This document shows, piece after piece, positions 1 to 8,815 of a stretch of 26,852 nucleotides of DNA; within the stretch, counting starts at the first letter, position 1, and each line of letters begins with the position of its first letter. A program made the translations under genes and the position numbers. A model generated the notes under the pieces. The model saw nothing but the letters and a program-made list of their open reading frames with translations, searched no databases and was not told the DNA's origin. This DNA comes from Helicobacteraceae bacterium (GTDB lineage: Bacteria > Campylobacterota > Campylobacteria > Campylobacterales > Helicobacteraceae). The stretch lies in assembly GCA_029258405.1 (NCBI GenBank), contig JARHYY010000075.1:1-26852 (forward strand), written 5' to 3'.

Positions 1-955
1 TTAATTGCTCTAACCCCTCACCTTGAGCACTTGACAATAAAATATCAAGCAAAGGGGTTTTAATAAGAGGTAAAATTACTTGACATTCTGGATCACCAAA
101 GCGTACATTAAACTCTAACACATAGGGCTCATTATTAACTACCATAATTCCACAAAATAAAACGCCTTTAAATGCTCTATTTTCTTCTTCCATGCCTTTT
201 AATGTAGGAATTACAATGGAATGCTCTATTTTATCAAGAATTTCTTGTGTTGCAAGAGGGCTTGGAGCATATGCACCCATTCCTCCTGTATTTGGTCCAT
301 TATCTCCATCAAGTAATCGCTTATGATCTTGTGCTGCAGGCAATAAAATATAATTTTTAGAATCACTAATGACAAATAAAGAAAGTTCAAAACCATCAAG
401 ATATTCTTCTACTACAACACGCAAACCCGCATCACCAAACCGTTTTTCATTTAAAATATCATTTAAAGCCTTATACGCCTCTTGCTCATTTTGGGCAATA
501 ATTACTCCCTTGCCAGCACAAAGCCCATCAGCCTTAATTACAATAGGGTAACCAATTGAATGTATAAAATCCATAGCTTTTTGAATACAATCAGTTTGTA
601 TAAATTGTGCAGTTGGTATTCTATGTCGTTTGACAAATTCTTTCATAAAAACTTTAGAACCTTCTAGGAGAGAAGCTCTTAAACTAGGACCAAAAACCAA
701 AAACCCTGCTTGTATAAATAAATCTGTTACCCCTTCTACCAAGGGAGTTTCTGAACCGACAATTACTAGAGTAATTGATAAATCTTGAGCTATTTGTAAC
801 AAATCATTATAAGAAGTGCTAACGAGATTTTCACCTAAAGATTCTGTTGCTCCATTGCCCGGTGCAAAATAAACTTTTTGTACCCTAGAGTCTTGCAAGA
901 GGTAAAAAGCAATGGAATATTCTCTAGCACCATTTCCTATAATGAGTATTTTCAT
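1..955 (-). CDS. purD: Phosphoribosylamine-glycine ligase (GAR synthetase), 3' end cut by window
   Basis: This cytoplasmic ATP-grasp enzyme joins 5-phosphoribosylamine and glycine using ATP in de novo purine synthesis. The 318 visible codons start with MKILIIGNGAREYSIA, the PurD N-terminal domain. They include APGNGAT, a G-rich ATP-grasp stretch (KADGLCAGKGVII), the DNGPNTGGMGAYAPSP loop and the RFGDPECQ signature. About 100 C-terminal residues lie outside the window, since the family is usually about 420-430 aa. The ATG at 955 is preceded by AAAAGGA at good spacing. A structured RNA lies directly upstream on the same strand with no obvious terminator between, so purD is probably transcribed from the RNA's promoter by read-through. 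The family assignment is very secure; the transcriptional link is inference. Confidence 0.97.
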   Translation of the reverse strand, partial: MKILIIGNGAREYSIAFYLLQDSRVQKVYFAPGNGATESLGENLVSTSYNDLLQIAQDLSITLVIVGSETPLVEGVTDLFIQAGFLVFGPSLRASLLEGSKVFMKEFVKRHRIPTAQFIQTDCIQKAMDFIHSIGYPIVIKADGLCAGKGVIIAQNEQEAYKALNDILNEKRFGDAGLRVVVEEYLDGFELSLFVISDSKNYILLPAAQDHKRLLDGDNGPNTGGMGAYAPSPLATQEILDKIEHSIVIPTLKGMEEENRAFKGVLFCGIMVVNNEPYVLEFNVRFGDPECQVILPLIKTPLLDILLSSAQGEGLEQL

Positions 956-984
956 AAAATTCCTTTTAGAAACAAGTCATGATA

Positions 985-1172
985 ACCCCCGGATGAGCGT
1001 TACCAAAAACTTCGGCCCCAAAAAACCAAAAACACAGCCACAAGCATTCCATTAGGCAAAGAATCCTCACCATAAAAGCTTCAAGCGGAAAATTCGACAC
1101 ACAAGAACGACTATACGGCTGAAAAATATTTATTGTCGGACCACATATTATGGAATCTCGCTTCATCTAGGA
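985..1172 (-). ncRNA. ssrS: Probable 6S RNA / epsilonproteobacterial purD-leader RNA motif
   Basis: This stretch is richer in G and C than its neighbours and lies between a TATAAT box and purD. The 5' arm GATGAAGCG (1167-1159) pairs with CGCTCATC (999-992) with one bulged A. The helix extends outwards as TTCCT against GGGGG (wobbles allowed). Further in, GGTCC (1144-1140) can pair with GGGCC (1019-1015), leaving a large internal region with smaller hairpins. A long terminal helix, an open middle and a length of about 185-190 nt fit 6S RNA, which binds RNA polymerase holoenzyme. In epsilonproteobacteria a conserved 'purD' RNA motif was described at this position and, as I recall, H. pylori 6S RNA was mapped there. 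The ends are estimated from the promoter and the helix. A 66-codon ORF across it has no protein character. A purD riboswitch-like leader is the alternative. Confidence 0.62.
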
Positions 1173-1178
1173 AACAGT

Positions 1179-1184
1179 ATTATA
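1179..1184 (-). promoter_or_regulatory. -10 box for the 6S-like RNA and purD
   Basis: A perfect TATAAT on the minus strand within TTTTATAATACTG, 7-8 nt before the predicted RNA start near 1172. Helicobacter sigma-80 promoters usually show a strong -10 and no conserved -35, which matches. No other good -10 box lies between here and purD, so purD may depend on it too. Confidence 0.6.
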
Positions 1185-1213
1185 AAACAAAATTGCTTTT
1201 ACTCCCTTTAATA

Positions 1214-2176
1214 TTATTCAAATAAATATTTAATGGGTGTATTTTGCGTAAATATTTCAGCTGCTTCTATAAGAGAAAGGGTAAGATGCACAGCACCATA
1301 AGAATAAGGCAGTAACTCATAAGGTTGGTATATGAAATCAATGCCATCATAACTTATAGCAATATTATCATTAAAGGCAAATTCACTTTTTGTCGTCAAA
1401 AAATCTGTGCTTATAGTTTGTAATTTTGCCCATAATATATCAAGCAAAAGAGGAATTTTATCATTGCGTACAAGAGAAGCCATATCTATCACATTTCCAT
1501 TTCTATCAAATACGCTACCTCCCTCTCCCTTGTTTTCATGCATACCACCAGAATAAATACCAAGATGTTCAGTAACAACAAATAATTGAGAATCAAAATA
1601 AGTAATTCTATGAAGAAAATTTACCTCATATAACTCATTTTCATCAAAACCTGTACCTAAAGTCTCCTCTGCTACTCTTTCAAATACCTGCTGAACATTG
1701 CTGCAAGTAAATTCTATTCCATAGAGCTTATTAAAGACATTTTGCACTTTTTTATCATCAGAACATAAGGGATTGAGTGCAATAGAAATTCCTTTTCTTA
1801 AACGGTGCTCAATTCTTGTTTGTATAGTACGGAATTCTTCCACTTGTTGCCATTTAATAGCATGATTATTGTAAAGAACATCTTTTATGTGTCCCCTATT
1901 AAAATGTGCTCTTAAAGCATTATTGCATATTAAAGTTCCATCTAATGGAGCTTCGGGGTCTTGGGGAAAAAATATGCGTTTATTATTAATCATACAAGAA
2001 ACATGTGTGCTACCTGTTAAACCAGCATATAAAAATTTGCCATCACCACTGCTAGCAACATGTAAAGAGAATGATTTGTCATCAAAATTGTAAGTGCGAT
2101 ATAGCACCTCTCCATCTTTCGCATAAGCAAACATAAAACACAATAACAATATAAAAACACTTTTCTTCTGCCACAT
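1214..2176 (-). CDS. Exported DUF3298 (RsiV-like) domain protein
   Basis: A 320-aa protein with a Sec signal peptide (MWQKKSVFILLLCFMFAYA, cleavage near residue 19-20), so probably periplasmic or surface-exposed. The C-terminal third resembles DUF3298: YSGGMHENKGEGG, then FDRNGNVIDMASLV, then FIYQPYELLPYSYGAVHLTL. This matches the usual order of a YSGG-H motif, a 'F-x-G' turn and a 'Y-PYE-APY--G' motif. DUF3298 occurs in the B. subtilis anti-sigma factor RsiV, where it binds lysozyme, and in many exported proteins of unknown role. No anti-sigma region or second membrane helix is seen, so a regulatory role is not implied. The ATG at 2176 follows AAGGGAG. It is transcribed alone, from a TATAAT about 25 bp upstream. 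Domain call moderately sure; function unknown. Confidence 0.7.
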   Translation of the reverse strand: MWQKKSVFILLLCFMFAYAKDGEVLYRTYNFDDKSFSLHVASSGDGKFLYAGLTGSTHVSCMINNKRIFFPQDPEAPLDGTLICNNALRAHFNRGHIKDVLYNNHAIKWQQVEEFRTIQTRIEHRLRKGISIALNPLCSDDKKVQNVFNKLYGIEFTCSNVQQVFERVAEETLGTGFDENELYEVNFLHRITYFDSQLFVVTEHLGIYSGGMHENKGEGGSVFDRNGNVIDMASLVRNDKIPLLLDILWAKLQTISTDFLTTKSEFAFNDNIAISYDGIDFIYQPYELLPYSYGAVHLTLSLIEAAEIFTQNTPIKYLFE

Positions 2177-2199
2177 AAAAGCTCCCTTGTAAAATCATT

Positions 2200-2205
2200 A
2201 TTATA
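2200..2205 (-). promoter_or_regulatory. -10 box of the DUF3298 protein gene
   Basis: TATAAT on the minus strand within GCTAGAATATAATAATG, 24 bp before the ATG at 2176, giving a leader of about 18 nt that contains the AAGGGAG site. A second TATAAT on the same strand (2222-2227) is an alternative. The 85-bp gap 2215-2299 shows nothing else beyond AT-rich sequence. Confidence 0.5.
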
Positions 2206-2299
2206 TTCTAGCAAATTTTTTATTATATCCCCTTATTTTTCATAAAATAAAAAAGTTTATAAGATTAATAATAGAAAATTAAGTATTGCAAAAATTTTA

Positions 2300-2674
2300 T
2301 CATTGAATCACTGGTTCAAGAATAAGACCTTTATCGCTTTTATGAATAATTTTATTACCAAATGTAATTGTTTCTTGATTTGTGTGATGAAAAATATCAT
2401 TCCCTAAAGAAATGCTTGTACTATTAGTATCAAACACATCAATATTGCCCATTCGAACAAAATGGCTCTTATCCTGTCCATCAAAAATTTCATGCTCTAT
2501 AAGATTATCATTACTATATACAAATTCATTACCATAGTGTTTTGGTGCTTCTGCCCCCTCTTGAATACTAAATGGCTCTGCAAAAGGCTCTTTAAGTTGC
2601 AGAGGGAATTGTATTTCCTCTGCATTTGCCCACAATATACTCATTAATACATACATAAATAAATAGATCTTCAT
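2300..2674 (-). CDS. Small exported protein with repeated GN-x-hydrophobic-H motif, function unknown
   Basis: A 124-aa protein with a signal peptide (MKIYLFMYVLMSILWANA, cleavage near residue 18-19). The mature part is short, polar and probably beta-rich. A loose repeat recurs: GNEFVYS, GNDIFHH and GNKIIHK, the last two 20 residues apart, and a fourth GNIDVFD may belong. I do not recognise a family. The ATG at 2674 overlaps the stop of the DedA gene (ATGA), with AAAGGA about 8 nt upstream, which indicates translational coupling. It is the last gene of the run pflA-dedA-this gene and may be the distal end of the nuo transcript. No terminator is visible after it. The coding call is well supported; the role is open. 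Confidence 0.72.
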   Translation of the reverse strand: MKIYLFMYVLMSILWANAEEIQFPLQLKEPFAEPFSIQEGAEAPKHYGNEFVYSNDNLIEHEIFDGQDKSHFVRMGNIDVFDTNSTSISLGNDIFHHTNQETITFGNKIIHKSDKGLILEPVIQ

Positions 2675-3246
2675 AAATTATCCTTTATTTTTTTATGTGA
2701 AAGACGACTTATAAACACATAAAGTATTGCAAGAAGCGTAATTCCAAAGAGAGGAAATAAATAAGAATGCTCTTGTAGCATATAAAAAGCATCTATAAAC
2801 ACTCTCCCTAAGAGATAAGCACTAGCACCAATGCAAGCACCCCAAACAAAAGAGGCGATGAAGTTAAAAAAAGAAAATTTTATACAAGAATATTGACTAA
2901 CACCCATCACAAGAGGAATAAAAGTTTTAATAGCATAAATATATTTTTGAATAAAAATAACACTCACCCCATATCGAGAGAGCCACATACGAACAAGAGC
3001 AATTTTACGGCGATGCTTTTGCAAAAAGCGATATACATCTGCTCTCTGATAGCGAGCAAAAAAGAAAAGAAGTTGCGAACCCACAAAGTTAGCTAAAGAA
3101 GCTACAAAAATGACTAAAAAAATATCCATTTTTTCAGTATAAGCAACAACACTTCCAGCCAACAAAGCCACAAAACCACCACCTAATGAATAAAGAAAAA
3201 TAATTATATATCCATATTCTAATAAATATTGTATTGTTTCTTCCAT
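2671..3246 (-). CDS. DedA/VTT-family inner-membrane protein
   Basis: A 191-aa integral membrane protein with the DedA (SNARE-associated/VTT) pattern. An N-terminal segment carries LGGGFVALLAGSVVAYTEKM, followed by helix VIFVASLANFVGSQLLFFFAR. Next comes a re-entrant and helix region, FIQKYIYAIKTFIPLVMGVSQYS, and then C-terminal helices to about residue 183. In typical DedA proteins the middle region reads 'F-RF-P--R'. Here the arginines are replaced (FIQKYIYAIKT), as in some subfamilies. DedA members are linked to membrane homeostasis and undecaprenyl-phosphate or lipid flipping, but the substrate here cannot be read from sequence. The ATG at 3246 follows AAGGGG. The gene lies 38 bp after pflA and overlaps the next gene by 4 bp. 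Confidence 0.85.
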   Translation of the reverse strand: MEETIQYLLEYGYIIIFLYSLGGGFVALLAGSVVAYTEKMDIFLVIFVASLANFVGSQLLFFFARYQRADVYRFLQKHRRKIALVRMWLSRYGVSVIFIQKYIYAIKTFIPLVMGVSQYSCIKFSFFNFIASFVWGACIGASAYLLGRVFIDAFYMLQEHSYLFPLFGITLLAILYVFISRLSHKKIKDNL

Positions 3247-3284
3247 TAATACCCCTTAAATACATTAATGCTTTATTTAAAAAA

Positions 3285-5699
3285 TCACTGACTAATATTA
3301 CTATCTTCTTGATTATCTTGTGCATTTGCTCTCTCTTGCAATAATGTATATGCACTTGAGCATAATTGTTTATACGGGCTATTGCCCTCTAGCTGACTGC
3401 ATTGCTGATAACTCTCAAGACTCAATGGTGTAAGCTGAAGGGAATCGGCAATAGCACCTTTATTATAGAGCACTTTAGCACGATCATCATTACTCAATGG
3501 CAACTGCTCTGCTTGATTCAAAACCGCTAAAGCTTCTTGAAGTCGATTGCTCTTAATAAGAGATTCAGCATATGTTAATTCAACCCACGGGGAATACTCT
3601 GGGCGTTGATGTAAAGCTTGAAGCCTTAAAAGCTCTTGAGCATAAATTTCTATGGCAGGTCTATCATCTTTTTTGGCAGCAGCATTTAAGAGTTCTTTTT
3701 GAATGTCAATCATTCTATCATCATCTTTAAAAGTTTCTTCAAGGCGAGGCATATATTGCATAGCCTCTTCAACTCGCTTTTCTTTCAAGAGAGCATTTAC
3801 AAGGGTAAAAATTATATCATTATGCATTGCATTTCCTAAGGAATCACTAATATATAGAGCATCTCGAGCAGCAAAAATTGCCTTAGGATAATCACCTTTT
3901 GTTTCTTGAGTTTTTGCAACTCTATAAAGCCATTGTAGTCTGCGTACAGTTGAATCGATAGAATCTTGAGCCTGTTCAGAAATACGAAGTGCATCATTAT
4001 AGAAAGATTTTTGCACTAAACAATCAAACCCACCCATAAGTTCATCTTGATTAAGATCAAGATTTTTATATTTCTGCAAATAAAATGCAGCTGTTGCACA
4101 ATCTTCACTATGCAATGCCTTTCTTACAGCACCTGTTGCTGCTTGAATAACTATAGGATTTTCCGCCCCTAAATGCTCTTCTAAAGCTGTAGCAGAGGCA
4201 AAATCTCCTTCTTGGGTCAGTATTTCTGCTTTTTGTTCATAAGCTTTTTTTGATTCTTCTGAATTTGGATAAGTTTTAATAAGTCTCTCTAAATCTTCAA
4301 TTCTTTTAGTGCTGTTACCTTCATTATAACTAAAAAGGAGATTATCAGAACGTCTTAACATTTCTTTATGCATATCTCCAACGGGATAAGTTTGGAGATA
4401 TTTCTTATATGCTTGAGTTGCCTCAAGAAATTGTTTCGCATTTTCATGCCATATAGCAGCACTTCGCAATGCAACCTCTTGTAAATTATCATTAATATTA
4501 TCTTTGATAGATTCATAAATAATTTCAGCAATTTTTGCTGTAGGGTCATAAAATCCCTCATCAGCCCATTTTGATATTTTATTAAATGTTTGTTGAGGAT
4601 TAGTAGTAAAAAATTTAGGATTAACTTCAATAACTTGTTCAAGCAGTTTTTTTGCTGCTTCTCTATCTCCTCCTTTAAGGATATAATAATCTGCCAAATT
4701 ATAAGCAGCTAAAGAAGCAGTTTTCACATTTTGAGTATCATTTAATGCACTAATATAAAGCTGTGGTGCTAACTTTGAATCCCCTCTATTTTGCAAATCA
4801 TTAGCAAAACTAATTCTTGAAAGTATTTCAAATTCATTTCCCTTATATTCCTCTTTAAGCCTATCGTAATAATAACGAGATTCATCATAAAATCGCTGCT
4901 CACCATAAGTTTTTGCAAGCACATAAAGCACTTCACTAACACCATGATCTGCAGGGTAAGCCTTTAGCCATGCCTTTGCTAGTGCTACCATTTCCTCATA
5001 ATATTCTTGATTATTTAAATTAAAAAGGGCATCTATTTTAAATAAAAGTAAATCTTTTTTAAAAATAGTGTTTGGGTAACGCAAAAGTGTTTCATTAATA
5101 GCATTAATAGCTTCTTGATATGATTCTCTATCCATAAAACCTTTAATGCTAATATAAGCTTGAGTATCTGGAGTTTCTTGTACAACCAAAGGCTTCTTAG
5201 CAATATCTAATGCTCCTATATAAGGAGTGCTCACATTCTTCATGGTAATAGGAAAATTTAAACCAACAGGTTGTTGCATTTTCAAAAAAGGTATTTTTTC
5301 TTCATACCCAATAATCTGCCAACTTGATGCTAATGTGGCTTTTTCTTTGACAATGGGAACAGGACTTTTAGAATCTTGATTGAGCGGAAAAAGTCTTGCC
5401 CTTTTTTTGGGCGTAATGACAATAACACCTTTTTCTTTATCCTGAAAAGCATCAATTTTAAAAAAAAGAGTTTGCTCAAAAGAAAAACCTCTTTCAAATA
5501 CACCATTAAATTTACAAACAACTTTTTCAACTTCTGAAAAACGGTTGTAACTCTCTTCACAACTAAATGGCTCTGTATGGCTAAGACGCAACACAGAAAA
5601 GCTCTTTCCTTCCTCCTTTCCGCTATTCATAGTAAGCTGCAAAGCATACATAGGCACCATAAAAAGACATAAATAAAAAATATGCTTCATTAACTTCAT
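3285..5699 (-). CDS. pflA: Paralysed-flagellum protein PflA (periplasmic flagellar-motor scaffold)
   Basis: An 804-aa exported protein with a signal peptide (about residues 1-20, ending MVPMYAL). A beta-rich N-terminal domain (about 20-190) is followed by helical TPR/Sel1-like repeats to about 790, with recognisable units such as AINETLLRYPNT, KAWLKAYPADHGVSEVLYVLAK, KKYLQTYPVGD and LIKTYPNSEESKKAYEQKAE. Its position directly after nuoN matches H. pylori HP1274 and C. jejuni Cj1565c, both pflA and of similar length. PflA is a periplasmic motor component of Campylobacter/Helicobacter. It works with PflB to build the scaffold that holds MotAB stators at a wide radius, and loss gives paralysed flagella. 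The ATG at 5699 has AAGG 7 nt upstream; residue M4 is an alternative start. The 69-bp gap after nuoN suggests co-transcription or a weak own promoter. Confidence 0.92.
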   Translation of the reverse strand: MKLMKHIFYLCLFMVPMYALQLTMNSGKEEGKSFSVLRLSHTEPFSCEESYNRFSEVEKVVCKFNGVFERGFSFEQTLFFKIDAFQDKEKGVIVITPKKRARLFPLNQDSKSPVPIVKEKATLASSWQIIGYEEKIPFLKMQQPVGLNFPITMKNVSTPYIGALDIAKKPLVVQETPDTQAYISIKGFMDRESYQEAINAINETLLRYPNTIFKKDLLLFKIDALFNLNNQEYYEEMVALAKAWLKAYPADHGVSEVLYVLAKTYGEQRFYDESRYYYDRLKEEYKGNEFEILSRISFANDLQNRGDSKLAPQLYISALNDTQNVKTASLAAYNLADYYILKGGDREAAKKLLEQVIEVNPKFFTTNPQQTFNKISKWADEGFYDPTAKIAEIIYESIKDNINDNLQEVALRSAAIWHENAKQFLEATQAYKKYLQTYPVGDMHKEMLRRSDNLLFSYNEGNSTKRIEDLERLIKTYPNSEESKKAYEQKAEILTQEGDFASATALEEHLGAENPIVIQAATGAVRKALHSEDCATAAFYLQKYKNLDLNQDELMGGFDCLVQKSFYNDALRISEQAQDSIDSTVRRLQWLYRVAKTQETKGDYPKAIFAARDALYISDSLGNAMHNDIIFTLVNALLKEKRVEEAMQYMPRLEETFKDDDRMIDIQKELLNAAAKKDDRPAIEIYAQELLRLQALHQRPEYSPWVELTYAESLIKSNRLQEALAVLNQAEQLPLSNDDRAKVLYNKGAIADSLQLTPLSLESYQQCSQLEGNSPYKQLCSSAYTLLQERANAQDNQEDSNISQ

Positions 5700-5768
5700 A
5701 AACTACCTTGCCTAATTTTATTCATTAAAATTATCGCATATTTATCCTGTATTTTGTATTTAATATTA

Positions 5769-7283
5769 TTAGATATAAGAACCAATAAACTCTAAAATAT
5801 TTTCAACATAAAAAATAGAACTACAGACCATAAGAGCTGCAAATAGTAAAACACTTTTAATCGGTAGTGTAGCTGCATGCAAATAACCATCTGTAAGCAA
5901 TGGCGATTTTTCTTTAAGAAACATAAAAACAATAAGCTTAAGATAATAATAAGCAGATATAGCACTATTAAGGGCAATAATAATAGCAAGTATGATAAAA
6001 TCTTGATTAAGTGCTGCACTCATCAAATACATTTTTCCCCAAAAAACAGCAAAAGGAGGAACTCCTGCAAGACTAAGCATAAAAATTGCCATCAATACAG
6101 CCTCAATAGGCATAACTTGCACTAAACCAGAAAATCGGCTAAAAGGATGATCATAATCTCCATCCCATTTTTTAACCTTTTCTCGCATAACCCACAATAA
6201 TGCAAAAGTACCTAAATTTGTAAAAAGAAACAAGCTCCAATACAAAAAGAGAGCTTGTGTAGCTTGTGGTGTATTAATCATTATAGCAGCAAATGCTAAT
6301 CCAGCATGCGAAATAGAACTATAAGCCAACATTCTTTTTACATCTTGTTGCCAAAGGGCTATTAGGTTAGGGATAGTCATGCTTGCAACAACAATAATAT
6401 ACATCAAAGCCTGTATCCAAGGATATAGCACAAAACCATCAGAGCTATCTAAAAACACTCCAAAAAAACGTAAAGCAACGACAAAAGCGGCAATTTTAGG
6501 AACAATGGAAATAAAGCCAGCCATTAAAGAGCTTGAACCCTCATACACATCAGGAGTCCAAGTATGAAAGGGAACAGAAGAATTTTTAAAACCTAAAGCA
6601 GCAAAAATAAAAAGAAATCCTACAAGTAAAATCACTTCAGAAATAATATGACTACTATTTATGCGATATGCAATTTGCGTAAGCTGAAATTCTCCACTAG
6701 AGAAATAAAGCAACATTGCTCCAAAACAGAAAAAACCAGCACTTAAAGCACCCATGCTAAAATACTTAATAGCAGCCTCAATAGCTCTTAAACGATTATG
6801 CATAGCAATAAGGGTGTATATCGCAAGAGAAGATGTTTCAACCCCCAAGAATATAAGAATAAGATTTTCACTAGAAATCATGATTTGTAATCCACCTACC
6901 ACAAATAAAAACAAGGCATAGAATTCAGCATAGATAAATTCATGAAAATGCTTATGCGTAAGAGAAAGAATAACAAAAAGTAAAGAACCAATAATAATAA
7001 TCACATGTGCAAACAAAGCGATTCCATCAAATAAAACAAAGTCAAAAAAACCATATTGAACTATCAACGCCATATCTTTGCTGTATGCAACAAAACATAT
7101 ATCAGCAATTAAAAAAATTATACATAGTACAGCATAAAAACTTTTAAATTGGTCATATTTTGCTTGCTTAGTACAAAAATCTACAATCAAGATAAGCAAA
7201 GCACCCCCAAACGCAATAAGCATAGGCACAAGAACATCAATATTAAGAGTAGAAAAAGGAATATTAATAGGTGGCAGTAGCAT
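5769..7283 (-). CDS. nuoN: NADH-quinone oxidoreductase-type complex I subunit N
   Basis: A 504-aa antiporter-like membrane subunit of the proton-pumping arm, with about 14 transmembrane helices. Key charged residues are visible: Glu149 in helix 5 (IFLGVETSSLAIY) and Lys233 in helix 7 (LGFKNSSVPFHTWTPDVYEG). The broken-helix region VKRMLAYSSISHAG is also intact. It is the last gene of the operon. Its ATG overlaps the nuoM stop by one base (TAATG) with GGAGGG upstream. Length and motifs are typical. Confidence 0.97.
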   Translation of the reverse strand: MLLPPINIPFSTLNIDVLVPMLIAFGGALLILIVDFCTKQAKYDQFKSFYAVLCIIFLIADICFVAYSKDMALIVQYGFFDFVLFDGIALFAHVIIIIGSLLFVILSLTHKHFHEFIYAEFYALFLFVVGGLQIMISSENLILIFLGVETSSLAIYTLIAMHNRLRAIEAAIKYFSMGALSAGFFCFGAMLLYFSSGEFQLTQIAYRINSSHIISEVILLVGFLFIFAALGFKNSSVPFHTWTPDVYEGSSSLMAGFISIVPKIAAFVVALRFFGVFLDSSDGFVLYPWIQALMYIIVVASMTIPNLIALWQQDVKRMLAYSSISHAGLAFAAIMINTPQATQALFLYWSLFLFTNLGTFALLWVMREKVKKWDGDYDHPFSRFSGLVQVMPIEAVLMAIFMLSLAGVPPFAVFWGKMYLMSAALNQDFIILAIIIALNSAISAYYYLKLIVFMFLKEKSPLLTDGYLHAATLPIKSVLLFAALMVCSSIFYVENILEFIGSYI

Positions 7284-8806
7284 TAAAGCCCTCCTTTTGT
7301 ATGTGTGTGATTTTTTAAAATCTCTAAAGTTTCTGGGGCTCGTGCTTTAATTTGCATTTTATGAATAAGGCGTTCAACACTTGCATTAATAGGTGTAAGA
7401 ATGGGTTTAGGATATACCCCAAGCCAAACAACTACAAACACCAATGGCAAAAAAGAAACCCATTCTTTCTGATTTAAATCTTGAAGCGTATAATTCTGCT
7501 CTACCGTAACTGCTCCAAAAAATACCTTCTTAAAAAGCACCAACATATAAACCGCCCCGAAAATAATGCTTGTCCCAGCAAATAATGTTACAACAGGAGA
7601 AATTGCAAAAAATCCCAACAAAGATAAAAATTCCCCAACAAAACCAATAGTTAAAGGTAATCCTACGCTTGCCATAAGCATAATTCCAAAAATAGCCGCA
7701 TAATGAGGCATAATTCTTGCAAGTCCTCCCATCTCATTGAGCATTTTTGTATGTTTTCGCTCATAAATAACACCTACAAGCATGAATAATGCACCACTTA
7801 CAATACCATGACTAATCATAAAAAATAAAGAACCGCCTATGCCCTCAACATTCATAGAAAACATTCCAAGCATAATAACACCCATGTGTGAGATAGAGCT
7901 ATAAGCAATAACTTGCTTCATATCCTCTTGTGCAAACGCTACCATAGCCCCATAAATCACCATGCAAAGTGCTAAAAATGCAATAGGCATAATAAAAGCA
8001 ACTGAAGCATCAGGAAACAATGGTAACGAAAAGCGTAAAAACCCATAAGTTCCCATTTTAAGCAAAACAGCAGCAAGTATTACTGAACCAATAGTTGGTG
8101 CTTGACCATGTGCATAAGGCAACCAAGTATGAAATGGAAAAACAGGTACTTTAATAGCAAATCCAGCAAAAAAAGCCCAAAAAAGCCACTTTTGTAAATC
8201 ATAAGCGATAGATAAATTTTCCCACTCAATAAGAGAAAAACTCCAATACCCAGAAGCCATATAGAACTCATAAGCCAAATACAACATACCTACAAGCATA
8301 ATAATAGAACCAGTAAATGTGTAAAGAAAAAATTTAATAGCAGCATAAATTCTTTGCCCGCTACCCCACGCCCCAATAATATAAAGCATAGGCACTAAAG
8401 AAAGCTCCCAAAATAAATAAAACAACATAACATCTAAAGCACAAAAAACCCCAATCATAATACTTTCTAAAAAAAGCAAAGAGAGCACAAGATGCTTCAT
8501 GCGTGGATATTGCTCAAGAGAAATAAAACCAATAAGAGTTATAAAAGCAGAAAGAACTATTAAAAATAGAGAGATCCCATCTACACCTACAAGATAATGT
8601 ATCCCATAACTAGGTATAAGAGGATATTGATGGATAAACTGCATAGCACTACTTTGGGTATCAAAAAAAAACCACAATACAAGTACTCCAATAAATTCAA
8701 TACTACTTACAAATATTCCATATCCCTTAAAATTAGTCTGAATTGCTATCCCTAGCAATGCACATAAAGCTGGAAAAACAATCAATAAGGTCAAAATATA
8801 TTCCAT
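7283..8806 (-). CDS. nuoM: Complex I subunit M (antiporter-like)
   Basis: A 507-aa membrane subunit, the second antiporter-like proton channel of complex I. Glu134 (LFWELSLVPMLY) and Lys219 (FAIKVPVFPFHTWLPYAHG) match the essential helix-5 Glu and helix-7 Lys of the family, and MKQVIAYSSISHMG marks the helix 7-8 region. Start at 8806 with AAGGGGAG. It lies 9 bp after nuoL. The coding strand has a run of nine T at codons 47-49 (three Phe), the longest homopolymer I noticed in a gene here. Confidence 0.97.
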   Translation of the reverse strand: MEYILTLLIVFPALCALLGIAIQTNFKGYGIFVSSIEFIGVLVLWFFFDTQSSAMQFIHQYPLIPSYGIHYLVGVDGISLFLIVLSAFITLIGFISLEQYPRMKHLVLSLLFLESIMIGVFCALDVMLFYLFWELSLVPMLYIIGAWGSGQRIYAAIKFFLYTFTGSIIMLVGMLYLAYEFYMASGYWSFSLIEWENLSIAYDLQKWLFWAFFAGFAIKVPVFPFHTWLPYAHGQAPTIGSVILAAVLLKMGTYGFLRFSLPLFPDASVAFIMPIAFLALCMVIYGAMVAFAQEDMKQVIAYSSISHMGVIMLGMFSMNVEGIGGSLFFMISHGIVSGALFMLVGVIYERKHTKMLNEMGGLARIMPHYAAIFGIMLMASVGLPLTIGFVGEFLSLLGFFAISPVVTLFAGTSIIFGAVYMLVLFKKVFFGAVTVEQNYTLQDLNQKEWVSFLPLVFVVVWLGVYPKPILTPINASVERLIHKMQIKARAPETLEILKNHTHTKGGL

Positions 8807-8815
8807 AAACTCCCC

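Noticed and set aside
966..1166. 66-codon minus-strand ORF upstream of purD
   Set aside because: It starts only 6 nt after the predicted RNA start, has no ribosome site, and its codons follow the paired arms of the RNA; it is a by-product of the structured RNA.
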